A stretch of DNA of 64,000 bases, taken from Rothia sp. P100. GTDB taxonomy: Bacteria; Actinomycetota; Actinomycetes; Actinomycetales; Micrococcaceae. This document shows positions 35,419-42,355 of this stretch, in pieces. Each line of letters opens with the position of its first letter. Position 1 is the stretch's first letter. The stretch spans positions 806,001 to 870,000 of the forward strand of contig NZ_JAMAYG010000001.1 of the NCBI RefSeq assembly GCF_023712425.1, written 5' to 3'. The translations under genes were made by a program, and so were the position numbers. The notes beneath the pieces are model-generated. The model was not told the DNA's origin. It saw nothing but the letters and a program-made list of their open reading frames with translations, and made no database searches.

Positions 35419-35976
35419 TTATGCTGGCTGTAGAGTACCCGCACGTTCAAAGGAATAGACCGTGCCGTTAACGGTGACAGAACGCGCTGTAATGACCTGC
35501 AGGGCCGTGATACATTTGCCCACAGTTGTTGTGAAGTAAGGCAGGGTGCTGGGGAACCACAGCTTATTGGTGGCGTTGTATTTCCACGTTCCATTAAACG
35601 TAGTGGTGTAGGCACGGTAGCCGGTTTTGGCGGGGGCAGCGGGGTCATAGACGAGGTTTGACCATTCATTCGCGGTCCCGCCTTTTTGAAACTGGGGTTG
35701 GCCAGCGGCGTTGGAAATATACTGGGTTACTTTGGTTGCGCCGATTTGTGCTGAAGCTGGGGCGTTTGAAACCCATAGCCCGCGTTGGGGGTAAGCACCC
35801 TGACCATTGATGGTGTAGGTCATTCCACCATACCGAGAGCAATTAGTTGTATTTAGCACCCAACCATCCAGGGCGGGCATGGAGGCGGCGTAGGCGGGTA
35901 TAGTGGCTGTTGCTAGGACGGCGGGAGCGGCCCAAGCCGCCCCTTTAACGATGCTACGGCGGGATTGTTGCGACAT
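35419..35976 (-). CDS. Tat-exported protein of unknown function
   Basis: A 185-residue exported protein. The signal peptide carries the twin-arginine motif QQSRRSIVKGAAWAAPAVLA and a likely cleavage site after AYA (about residue 30). The mature part is aromatic- and Asn/Gly/Thr-rich with two cysteines (NTTNCSRYGG and VGKCITALQ) that could pair, and resembles a beta-sandwich cell-surface protein. AGAGGA precedes the ATG. No catalytic motif is seen. Confidence 0.75.
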   Translation of the reverse strand: MSQQSRRSIVKGAAWAAPAVLATATIPAYAASMPALDGWVLNTTNCSRYGGMTYTINGQGAYPQRGLWVSNAPASAQIGATKVTQYISNAAGQPQFQKGGTANEWSNLVYDPAAPAKTGYRAYTTTFNGTWKYNATNKLWFPSTLPYFTTTVGKCITALQVITARSVTVNGTVYSFERAGTLQPA

Positions 35977-36196
35977 AATATCCTCTGCGAGTGAGTGAAT
36001 GATCGATATGACTATCTTTTTAGAATCAAATTCTACTACATCTACCCCGGGAGGTAACAGACCAGTAGCGCAGTTTTCCTCCTCGCTATCACACGTATCC
36101 TGATCTCATTTCTCATCATTAGCTTTATTGAACGCATGTAAAGAACTATTTAAGGCACGGACCCCATGCAACTTCTCACGTAGAGATTTTCCCACC

Positions 36197-36236
36197 AAAA
36201 AAGCCCCTCACCTGTTTTACCAAGTGAGGAGCTTTT
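36197..36236 (-). terminator. Terminator beside the displaced tRNA-Lys 3' fragment
   Basis: A 12-bp stem (AGCTCCTCACTTG on the minus strand) ending in TTTTTT lies directly after the tRNA-Lys 3' fragment. It is probably the original terminator of the tRNA-Lys gene. Confidence 0.8.
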
Positions 36237-36238
36237 AC

Positions 36239-36283
36239 TGTGCGCCCTGTGGGGCTCGAACCCACGACCCACGGATTAAAAGT
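36239..36283. repeat. 45-bp direct repeat, partial tRNA-Lys (candidate att site, distal copy)
   Basis: Identical to 39263-39307, which covers the 3' half of the intact tRNA-Lys(TTT) up to and including the anticodon loop. Identity stops abruptly on both sides. The fragment cannot form a tRNA. This is the pattern left when an element integrates into a tRNA 3' end. Confidence 0.75.
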
Positions 36284-36467
36284 TCCAATCTACAGCCTCA
36301 TGAATTGCAGTGAATATCTTCCGAAACATTGCAAGCTTCGCACGAGCGCCCACCTTTTCCCACGGGACGTACCCATTCATCATCTCACTACCATAAAACT
36401 CAGTATCTGGAGTCAGAGACGAGAACCATTCAGTCCCCCACTCCATCATCGACAGGCTCAAACACAT
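36276..36467 (-). CDS. Small hypothetical protein inside the tRNA-Lys cassette
   Basis: A 63-residue unrecognised protein (MMEWGTEWFSSLTP, YVPWEKVGARAKLAMFRKIF). Its last codons and stop lie in the 45-bp att-like repeat. There is no ribosome site, but TTGTAG and TATACT, 16 bases apart, end eight bases before the ATG, so it may be a leaderless gene. The plus-strand shadow of this region is less convincing. Confidence 0.4.
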   Translation of the reverse strand: MCLSLSMMEWGTEWFSSLTPDTEFYGSEMMNGYVPWEKVGARAKLAMFRKIFTAIHEAVDWNF

Positions 36468-36585
36468 AGCCCAAAAGTATAATGTTGATATAAATCACTA
36501 CAATGTGCTACTATCTAGATATGCGCTAAGAGCACCATAGCCCAGCTATTTTGGATGAGTCATGATTACTCAGAAGCTACGCAAA

Positions 36586-36602
36586 GAGGCTTATTCAAAA
36601 GT
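36586..36602 (+). repeat. Left terminal inverted repeat
   Basis: GAGGCTTATTCAAAAGT is the left end of the IS and of the larger unit. The transposase stop codon lies within it. Confidence 0.8.
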
Positions 36603-37367
36603 CCTCCCAGCCGCATAAAACACCAACCCCCGAACCACCGCAAACACCCGCCCATACACGCTCAGCGGCCGCCGGAAACCTGTATGCAAAACCCGCCACG
36701 TCTTGACCTGCGCGATAACCCGCTCCACCACCGATCGGCGTGAATTAATGAACCTGTTCACCACCTTCACATCTGTAGGCATCCTGCGGGCTTTGCTGCG
36801 TCTTACTGGGGTGGCCAGCCCCAACCCGATGTAGTCTTTATCAGCTAAAGTGCTCTCATCAAGATACTTCTGCAGGTCATGATGTTTGAAGGCATAGACA
36901 TCATGCCTAGCGCCAGGGACTGGGTCAGTGATGGCCAGTAGTTTCCCGTCCAGGGTGCAAATCACTTGATGGTTGAAACCAGCACGTTTATGCTTACCAG
37001 AAAAGTTTATTTTCCCTAATGAACGCCAGTTCCAGGTGGGAATCAGTGTGCCGTCGATAACCAGTGAACCAGGGATCTTCAGGCTGTTTTCTAAAGACTG
37101 TCCCAGCGGCCTGAAGACTTTCTCAAGTGCTTTTTCAACGGTGTTGAGGGTCCGTGAGATGGTGGGCTGGGAGGTGCTGAAGATTTCTGCGAGGAGTTCT
37201 TCGGTGAGGTTGTGTCGATGATAAAGCAAGGTCACTTTCAGCGCCTGGGCTAGGGTGAGCGCTGGCGGCCTTCCGCCTGGTTTTGCCCAGGTGATATGAG
37301 AGGTGAGGTCTGTCAGGAGCACGGTGAATTGCTGAGGTGTGAGTCCTGTTGTACGCTGGTGGAGCAA
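36591..37367 (-). CDS. IS5-family DDE transposase
   Basis: A 258-residue transposase with an N-terminal helix-turn-helix (about 35-75, LTEELLAEIFSTSQPTISRT) and a DDE domain: VIDGTLIP (first Asp), ITDPVPGARHDVYAF (second Asp region) and SRRSVVERVIAQVKTWRVLH (Glu). It resembles the DDE_Tnp_4 group of the IS5 family. The start is a TTG at 37367; no ATG is available before an in-frame stop. The length is complete for short IS5 relatives, so it may still be active. Confidence 0.85.
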   Translation of the reverse strand: MLHQRTTGLTPQQFTVLLTDLTSHITWAKPGGRPPALTLAQALKVTLLYHRHNLTEELLAEIFSTSQPTISRTLNTVEKALEKVFRPLGQSLENSLKIPGSLVIDGTLIPTWNWRSLGKINFSGKHKRAGFNHQVICTLDGKLLAITDPVPGARHDVYAFKHHDLQKYLDESTLADKDYIGLGLATPVRRSKARRMPTDVKVVNRFINSRRSVVERVIAQVKTWRVLHTGFRRPLSVYGRVFAVVRGLVFYAAGRTFE

Positions 37368-37470
37368 CGGTTCTTCCGGTATGGCTTGAGGTTATTTGTA
37401 GTGATTTAATCCTCTTATTTTTGCCGCTGGTGGGGCCGTTGTCTAGTTGGTGGGGTGTGGGTGTGTTCCT

Positions 37471-37487
37471 ACTTTTGAATAAGCCTC
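37471..37487 (-). repeat. Inner inverted repeat of the IS
   Basis: ACTTTTGAATAAGCCTC is a perfect 17-base complement of the left end. It closes the simple IS (36586-37487) but is followed by AGT, not AAA. Confidence 0.8.
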
Positions 37488-37532
37488 AGTACGTCTCAGT
37501 GTATTTACAGGTAGGGGAGAAGCGGTTTATAT

Positions 37533-37541
37533 TGTTATAAT
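37533..37541 (+). promoter_or_regulatory. Extended -10 promoter candidate for yceI
   Basis: TGTTATAAT is an extended -10 element with a perfect TATAAT, about 119 bases before the yceI ATG. No matching -35 box was seen. Confidence 0.35.
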
Positions 37542-37659
37542 TACATGCAGATTTTTGATGTCTTACCTGTACCTGTTGTCCCAAGTAAGACCTAGAATTT
37601 AAAAGCTGCGTAAACCTAAATTAAACGCGAACCCTAAAACGAAAGAATTAAATTAGATT

Positions 37660-38211
37660 ATGAATCCGGATTTCATCGGACAATGGGATGTTGACGTTCA
37701 GCACTCCCGTTTTGGGTTCTCAGCTCGTCACGCAATGGTCACTAAAGTACGTGGCGAATTTGGTCAATTTGAAGGTAAGGCCAATATTAAAGATGTCGGG
37801 CAGGGTGAAAGCGAAGTAAATATTGTGCTTCACGTCGACAGCCTCGAAACCCGTAGCGGTGATCGGGACCAGCACTTGATGGGTGCTGACTTCTTTGATG
37901 CTGAAACCTACCCTACGATCACCTTCTCCTCAACGACTGTTGATGAAATTGATGAAGGCGCTTTTATCGTGACCGGAAACCTTACCATCCGTGAGGTTAC
38001 GCGGGCTATCTCAATTCCGCTAGAACTCACCGGTATTAGCGAAGACTCCTTCGGTAACACGCGCGCTGGCCTAGAGGGAACCCGCCGTATTAACCGTAAA
38101 GACTGGGGACTTAAGTGGAACCAGGTGCTTGATAACGGCGGCGTAATGGTTGCCGATAAAATTACGCTTGAATTTGACCTCTCCCTGGTTAAGCTCGATT
38201 CCTCCTCATAG
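37660..38211 (+). CDS. YceI-family protein
   Basis: A 183-residue lipocalin-like YceI protein, expected to bind an isoprenoid or similar lipid. The family pattern GQWDVDVQHSRFGFSARHAM at the start, the central VDSLETRSGDRDQHLMGADF and FSSTTVDEI, and the late RKDWGLKW are present. It has no signal peptide. It is a passenger between the inner IS end and the outer unit end, and has its own promoter region and terminator, so it may be expressed wherever the unit lands. Confidence 0.92.
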   Translation: MNPDFIGQWDVDVQHSRFGFSARHAMVTKVRGEFGQFEGKANIKDVGQGESEVNIVLHVDSLETRSGDRDQHLMGADFFDAETYPTITFSSTTVDEIDEGAFIVTGNLTIREVTRAISIPLELTGISEDSFGNTRAGLEGTRRINRKDWGLKWNQVLDNGGVMVADKITLEFDLSLVKLDSSS

Positions 38212-38232
38212 CCTTTTATGAGACCGGGCGAG

Positions 38233-38278
38233 AGGGGTCTCTGGTGAGCTGATCTTGCTTCACCAGAAGACCCCTTTT
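38233..38278 (+). terminator. Terminator of yceI
   Basis: GGGGTCT...AGACCCC with inner TGGTGA/TCACCA is followed by TTTT. The T run is the first part of the outer inverted end, so terminator and transposon end are fused. Confidence 0.85.
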
Positions 38279-38289
38279 GAATAAGCCTC
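38274..38289 (-). repeat. Outer inverted repeat of the transposable unit
   Basis: CTTTTGAATAAGCCTC complements the first 16 bases of the left end and is followed by the AAA duplication. Confidence 0.8.
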
Positions 38290-38913
38290 AAAGCACTCGC
38301 TATTGCCTGTATAGCGCTTGCCCCTGTTGCCATCTCTCATCAGGTTGCTTTCGCCTTTCCATTACCTATTGCTGATCAACCAGCGTCCAGCACCGCCAAT
38401 CTTGAACTCGGTGAGTTAACCTCAGGTGTCGAAAGATATTTAGTCCCAACCAGTTCAGGTGTAGCATTCAATACAGAGGCGGCCCTAGCTGCTGGTGAAC
38501 ACAGCCAAATCATCCAGGCTGGCCAGAATTTTAATCGTATCCAGCAAGCCCAGAATCACGATTCCTCACCGCAACCAGCTCACACAAGCAACTCTTACAG
38601 CTCTGAACGCTATGCACAACCGCAAGGCATTAAGATTCCAGTTTGGGGTAATTGGTGTGGCCCTGGACATAGTGGCCCCGGCGCCCCCGTAGATACACTT
38701 GATACACTTTGCATGCGCCATGACAAGTGCTACGCACAACGCGGCTATCTCAGTTGCTATTGCGATGCTCAACTCAAGGCAGAAATCGACCGTTTTTCCC
38801 ACAGGATGGGAAGCAAAGAAAGGGCCATGGCAGCAGCCGTAAAGCTTGCTTTTATGCATCCGGTATGCAACCCCTTTTCATAAGAAGCTACAAGAGATAA
38901 TCAGGAATCAGTC

Positions 38914-39192
38914 ATGAAATTGCGGGAGGGCACCTATCAGAAACTGGCTATAGCAATATTCATTCCTACGCTAGGTTGGTACATTGGGATTTTCTTCACT
39001 GGGACCCATTCGCCACAGGAAACCCTAATCACAGCAGTCGGCATTACTACTCTCTTCTTGCTATCTTCCCTCTTATTCGCCTTAGGGAAGATGGTTAAGA
39101 CCGCTATCATAACTTTCCTCCTAGGTAGTACTAGCATCCTTATTCTGTTTCTTGTGGTCGGTTTCATTGAATCCCTGCAAGGAAACGCTTAA
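38914..39192 (+). CDS. Small three-segment membrane protein
   Basis: A 92-residue protein with three hydrophobic segments (about 10-30, 40-57, 65-86) and a basic N-terminus. AGGAATC precedes the ATG. It starts 30 bases after the PLA2-like stop, so the two were probably an operon; a role in protecting the producer from the enzyme is possible but only inferred from position. No family is recognised. Confidence 0.6.
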   Translation: MKLREGTYQKLAIAIFIPTLGWYIGIFFTGTHSPQETLITAVGITTLFLLSSLLFALGKMVKTAIITFLLGSTSILILFLVVGFIESLQGNA

Positions 39193-39223
39193 GCGAGCTT
39201 GAAAGGGACCTGCCCAGAGTAAA

Positions 39224-39258
39224 GAAAAACCCCTCACCTATCCTGCTAGGTGAGGGGT
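39224..39258 (-). terminator. Terminator of tRNA-Lys
   Basis: ACCCCTCACCTA and TAGGTGAGGGGT pair, followed on the minus strand by TTTTTC, seven bases after the tRNA. It differs from the terminator beside the displaced fragment. Confidence 0.9.
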
Positions 39259-39262
39259 AATA

Positions 39263-39307
39263 TGTGCGCCCTGTGGGGCTCGAACCCACGACCCACGGAT
39301 TAAAAGT
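39263..39307. repeat. 45-bp direct repeat within tRNA-Lys (candidate att site, proximal copy)
   Basis: Overlaps the 3' half of the intact tRNA-Lys and matches 36239-36283 exactly, in the same orientation. The two copies bound a segment of about 3 kb. Confidence 0.75.
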
Positions 39308-39337
39308 CCGATGCTCTACCAACTGAGCTAAAGGCGC
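39265..39337 (-). tRNA. tRNA-Lys (anticodon TTT)
   Basis: A 73-base tRNA on the minus strand: acceptor GCGCCTT/AGGGCGC, D-arm AGCTCAGTTGGTAGAGC, anticodon loop CTTTTAA giving TTT, T-arm GTGGGTTCGAGCCCCAC, discriminator A. CCA is not encoded. It is the insertion target of the neighbouring cassette. Confidence 0.97.
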
Positions 39338-39451
39338 ATCCACTGAGCAAAACTCAGCAGAAACCACTATACACCCAACCCCTGCTGGGCACAAAAAAGG
39401 CTACCCCCTCTCCCTCCGCGCCGATATCGCAGTCAAGCTAAACTAAACGCT

Positions 39452-40159
39452 ATGGCATCTCAGGCAAGGTATCACCGGCCGGTGAAGTTCTCCCCCGACC
39501 AATTCGACTATTACCCCGGTGGCACCAGCCCCGAGGAAACAACGCGCGCCGCGCACACCTCTGCGCGGCTCATTCTTGACCGCGGACGCGCCAGCACAGA
39601 CCCTTCTGTCACTAAACGCCTGGTGCGCTTCACTGACGAGTTCGGCCTCGAAGCGGTTGCGCAGCTTTGGGCACAAGCAGCGCCTATCACCCTGCCTGGC
39701 TCCCTCTGGCGTATTTACGCGCTGCGCGGCGTCATCAGAAAGAACCCCGCACTCATCAGCCACTACTACCAGCGGGGTATGCACTCCAACTACGCAGCCT
39801 ACGTGCTCGCCGGCGTCCCCTCACCACCTAACGCAGAAGAAATCTGCACCACCGTGGACGCCATTCTCGCCGGGGCCTTCACCGGCGAGTTCGATATAGC
39901 GCTCGAACGGTTCGCGGCCTTTTGCCGAGTACTCTCCCTGGGACAGGACGATGTTGCACTGGGTCTACGCCACGGACAGCTTAAGATGCAGGCGGATGCC
40001 CGAGACGAAACCCTCCACCGGTTCAGTCCCTCCGAAGAGGTTCGCTCTGAGGCTGCCAGTCGTGCCACCCGGCTAAGAGCAGGAGCGAAGAAACTGTTGA
40101 ATACAGCCATAGGGCTAGAAACTTCTGCCGCTAAGTGGCGAGCCAGTACCCTTGACTAG
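39452..40159 (+). CDS. Conserved actinobacterial protein of unknown function
   Basis: A 235-residue soluble, helix-rich protein. The N-terminal YHRPVKFSPDQFDYYPGG, the central LPGSLWRIYALRGVIRKNP and the late FDIALERFAAFCRVLSLG are segments I associate with a conserved Micrococcales family sometimes mislabelled as an RNA polymerase subunit. No catalytic motif is visible. TAAACT lies seven bases before the ATG and no ribosome site is present, so it is probably leaderless. Confidence 0.75.
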   Translation: MASQARYHRPVKFSPDQFDYYPGGTSPEETTRAAHTSARLILDRGRASTDPSVTKRLVRFTDEFGLEAVAQLWAQAAPITLPGSLWRIYALRGVIRKNPALISHYYQRGMHSNYAAYVLAGVPSPPNAEEICTTVDAILAGAFTGEFDIALERFAAFCRVLSLGQDDVALGLRHGQLKMQADARDETLHRFSPSEEVRSEAASRATRLRAGAKKLLNTAIGLETSAAKWRASTLD

Positions 40160-40186
40160 AGACCGAGAAAAACTTTTCACTAAAAG

Positions 40187-40216
40187 TTGACAGACGAGAC
40201 GAAGAAGAGAAAGATT
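40187..40216 (+). promoter_or_regulatory. Promoter of the structured RNA
   Basis: A perfect TTGACA at 40187-40192 and a weak AAGATT 18 bases later predict a start near 40223, exactly at the first base pair of the RNA's closing helix. Confidence 0.5.
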
Positions 40217-40222
40217 AGTAAC

Positions 40223-40381
40223 AGATGCCAGGCTGATAATAGGTAGCCCCGGGCTCCAAATATTTAGCCGCTTCGAGCGGCCTGTCGCCGAGAGGCGCTC
40301 CCAGCCTGGCATCGCTAAACTTCATCAAATATCCGGGTTTCCAGCTCAAATATCAGCACTGAGTGGGAGCCCGGTTTTTTG
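40223..40381 (+). ncRNA. Structured RNA, candidate riboswitch/attenuator or small RNA
   Basis: A 12-bp perfect closing helix (40224-40235 with 40302-40313) encloses three hairpins: 40242-40257 (bulged, CCG loop), 40267-40281 (GCCGC/GCGGC) and 40286-40297 (CGCC GAGA GGCG). Together they make a four-way junction. An intrinsic terminator follows at 40333-40381. The segment 40249-40257 can pair perfectly over 9 bp with the terminator's 3' arm (40366-40374), the logic of an attenuator. Downstream lie the DUF47 and PiT phosphate carrier genes, starting 106 bases later. I do not recognise a known family. Confidence 0.6.
40333..40381 (+). terminator. Intrinsic terminator of the structured RNA
   Basis: CCGGGTTTCC...GGGAGCCCGG with further pairing of CTC/GAG is followed by TTTTTTGT. 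Confidence 0.85.
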
Positions 40382-40486
40382 TACCCTGAAGTGCCAGGGC
40401 ACCCACCGAACCATTCGTTAACTTTGCGGCTGTACCATGTTAGAGAATTCACCAACCATCGTTAACACACAGGAGACTGGCAGCCC

Positions 40487-41104
40487 ATGCTTCAGCGCAT
40501 GTTTCCCCAAGAAAACAGCTCTCTTAAAGCGCTTGCAGGTTTAGCAGATCAGGTGGCGGAATCAGCAGCTATTCTCTCTGAAATGGTTGGTTCCCCAGAG
40601 GAACGTTACCCAGAGCTCCTAGAACGCATGCTCAATCATGAGTCAACAACCGTAGACACACTCTTCACCACCATGACCGCAGTGCGCAGCTCCTTCTCTA
40701 CCCCCATTCCCCGCGAAGATATCTATACCCTCGCTGTTGAGCTGAACACCGCCGTTGAGAAGTTAGCCTCGGCAGCTAACATCATGCACCTTTACACCAT
40801 CGTCCGTTTCTCGCCCAAGGCCGCCACCTTACTTGACCTTATTCAGCGTCAGGCGATACTCACCAGCGCCATCATCCCGCGTCTAAGCGAGCTACAGAGT
40901 TTCGATGACTATTGGATTAACCTACTGCGGCTCAACAAGCAGGCGGTGCGCATCGCAGAGGAGTACGACGCCGACGCCCTGGGGCGCTATAAGCACACCC
41001 GCTACTTACAGACCACCGTCTTTATTCATAAACTGGTTGAAGCCTCCGAGGCAATGAAATCCGTTGCCACAGAAATTGGGCGTATCATCGTGCAGGAATT
41101 CTAG
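40487..41104 (+). CDS. DUF47/PhoU-like partner of the PiT phosphate carrier
   Basis: A 205-residue all-helical protein of the DUF47 (PhoU-related) family, usually encoded beside PiT carriers and thought to regulate them. The paired-helix layout with acidic surface positions (EERYPELLERMLNHE, YDADALGRYKHTRYLQTTVF) is visible. AGGAG lies ten bases before the ATG. The stop codon is one base before the carrier's GTG, so translation is coupled. Confidence 0.85.
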   Translation: MLQRMFPQENSSLKALAGLADQVAESAAILSEMVGSPEERYPELLERMLNHESTTVDTLFTTMTAVRSSFSTPIPREDIYTLAVELNTAVEKLASAANIMHLYTIVRFSPKAATLLDLIQRQAILTSAIIPRLSELQSFDDYWINLLRLNKQAVRIAEEYDADALGRYKHTRYLQTTVFIHKLVEASEAMKSVATEIGRIIVQEF

Positions 41105-41105
41105 C

Positions 41106-42122
41106 GTGACCGCAACCCTCTTTGCCCTTTGCTGCCTTGCCCTCGTAGGTTTCACCTTTATCACCGGGTTTCATGACGCACCGAACGGGACGGCTATCCC
41201 GGTTAAAACCAGAGCCCTCACCCCCCGCATCGCTCTGCGCTCTAGCGCCTTTTTCAATTTTATGGGTTTCCTCATTGCAGGCACCCTTTTGATGCCGGTG
41301 ACTACTCGTTGGCTCACCGTGCCCCATAACAATATCGGTCTCAGTATGGCGCTCGTCAGCCTGCTGACCGTCTGTATCTGGGGCATGCTGACCTGGTGGT
41401 ATCGTATGCCTTCTTCCTCAACCCATGCCCTGCTCGGCGGTCTAGCTGGAGGGGCCTGGGCCGCGCAGGCAGTAGGGCTGGGCAAGTTCAACCCCTTCAA
41501 CGAACCACTTGTCCTTTTTGCGGTCATCCCCCTGGTGATTGCACCCCTCCTTCTTTTTGTGTTTTCCTGGGCGGCCGTCTTCCCCTTCTTCGGCTTGATA
41601 CACCGCGTTTACCCCTCCACAGTCAACCAGGCATCCCGCAACGTTCTCTCGCTGTCCAACTCCCTGATTTCCCTGGTGCACGGCATCCAGACAGGTCAGC
41701 GTGCAGTCATCATTTTTGCTGTTATGTTGTTAAGTGCCGAGTACAGCATGCAGGGATCAACGCAGATAATTGCAACTATCTTTCTCGCACTGATTTTAGG
41801 ACTAGGCACGGCATGTGGCAGCTCCCGCATCGGCTACACCTTCGCCCACCAAATGGTGCGCATAGATCCTTTTCGCGGAGCGGTTGCACAAAGCTCCGCA
41901 GCCCTAGCCTTGGTGCTCCTGCAGTTCCTCTTAGGCACTCCCGTTTCGTCCTCTCACCTCACCGCTTCAGCGGCTCTAGGTTCTGGCGTCAACCAGCGCT
42001 TTGCCTCGGTGCGGCACAAAATCGTGCTACGCATTATCCTCACTTGGGTCATCACCATACCGGCGAGTTTTGCTATCTCAGCCATCCTCTTTTTGGCGTT
42101 CTCGCCCCTGCTCTCTGTCTAA
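41106..42122 (+). CDS. pitA: PiT-family inorganic phosphate transporter
   Basis: A low-affinity phosphate carrier of 338 residues with ten or so hydrophobic segments. Both halves of the PiT repeat are present: GFHDAPNGTAIPVKTRALTP near residue 20 and LGTPVSSSHLTASAALGSG near residue 280, with PSSSTHALLGGLAGG between them. The start is the GTG at 41106, eight bases after AGGA and directly behind the DUF47 stop. It complements the high-affinity Pst system encoded nearby. Confidence 0.92.
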   Translation: MTATLFALCCLALVGFTFITGFHDAPNGTAIPVKTRALTPRIALRSSAFFNFMGFLIAGTLLMPVTTRWLTVPHNNIGLSMALVSLLTVCIWGMLTWWYRMPSSSTHALLGGLAGGAWAAQAVGLGKFNPFNEPLVLFAVIPLVIAPLLLFVFSWAAVFPFFGLIHRVYPSTVNQASRNVLSLSNSLISLVHGIQTGQRAVIIFAVMLLSAEYSMQGSTQIIATIFLALILGLGTACGSSRIGYTFAHQMVRIDPFRGAVAQSSAALALVLLQFLLGTPVSSSHLTASAALGSGVNQRFASVRHKIVLRIILTWVITIPASFAISAILFLAFSPLLSV

Positions 42123-42127
42123 GCCCA

Positions 42128-42170
42128 CTGCCTCCTTGGCTGGAACGCTCTGCCTCCTTGGCTGGACGCT
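42128..42170. repeat. Two-copy tandem duplication, 21-22 bp
   Basis: CTGCCTCCTTGGCTGGAACGCT is followed directly by the same sequence lacking one A. It lies just after the PiT stop codon; probably a slippage product. Confidence 0.7.
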
Positions 42171-42225
42171 CTGCACCAGTCAAGGGAATTTGCCACGGCA
42201 GGGTTTAAGAGAGTGCCCGCTCACA

Positions 42226-42296
42226 CAAAAGGCACCGCCCGCTTACCGTGCTTTTCTCATCTCAGCTTGAGAAAGCAAGGTAGCGAGCGGCGTGCC
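42226..42296 (-). terminator. Long hairpin ending the pst operon
   Basis: GGCAC...TTCTCA at 42231-42259 pairs imperfectly with its complement up to 42296. On the minus strand it is followed by TTTTGTG. No T run is present for the plus-strand PiT gene. Confidence 0.65.
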
Positions 42297-42355
42297 TGCT
42301 GCCCCTACGCCTGTACTTTTCAGGGTGGGGAAACTATGGGGGGGTGAGCTGACTC

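Larger units (their letters stand above)
36586..38289. mobile_element. IS5-like transposable unit carrying a yceI passenger gene
   Basis: The unit starts with GAGGCTTATTCAAAAGT and ends with its complement CTTTTGAATAAGCCTC, flanked by AAA on both sides (36583-36585 and 38290-38292), a 3-bp target duplication. It contains a transposase gene, an internal third copy of the end sequence (37471-37487), and yceI with its terminator. The internal end is not followed by AAA, so the outer end was used in the last move. Removing the unit restores the PLA2-like frame exactly. Confidence 0.75.
36562..38883 (+). pseudogene. Exported phospholipase A2-like protein, split by a transposable unit
   Basis: Codons 1-8 (ATG at 36562, after GGATGAG) lie left of the transposable unit and the rest (38293-38883) right of it. 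Joined at the duplicated AAA codon they encode 204 residues: a signal peptide (MITQKLRKALAIACIALAPV to about AFA), a Gln/Ser-rich linker (30-115), and a PLA2-type domain. That domain has the calcium loop WCGPGHSGPG (129-138), the active site LCMRHDKCY (H151, D152) and six cysteines (130, 148, 154, 163, 165, 200) for three disulphides. It would hydrolyse phospholipids outside the cell. The right part has no usable start codon, so the gene is inactive as it stands. Confidence 0.75.

Noticed and set aside
36128-36313. Plus-strand frame across the tRNA-Lys fragment (GARTHDPRIKSSNLQP)
   Set aside because: This is the well-known spurious translation of a tRNA gene, not a protein.
40115-40312. Minus-strand open frame across the structured RNA
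   Set aside because: It arises from the GC-rich hairpins, lacks a ribosome site and overlaps the end of a real plus-strand gene.
40223-40381. Assignment of the structured RNA to RNase P, SRP, tmRNA, SAM or M-box families
   Set aside because: The conserved sequence blocks of those RNAs are absent; only a short CCGGGCTCC recalls RNase P by chance.
40430-40465. GTTAACTTTGC before the DUF47 gene as a PHO box
   Set aside because: It lacks the GTTCACC half sites and a second repeat at 11-base spacing.
42128-42170. Tandem duplication as a CRISPR or regulatory array
   Set aside because: There are only two copies, no spacer, and one copy has a base deleted; replication slippage is enough.
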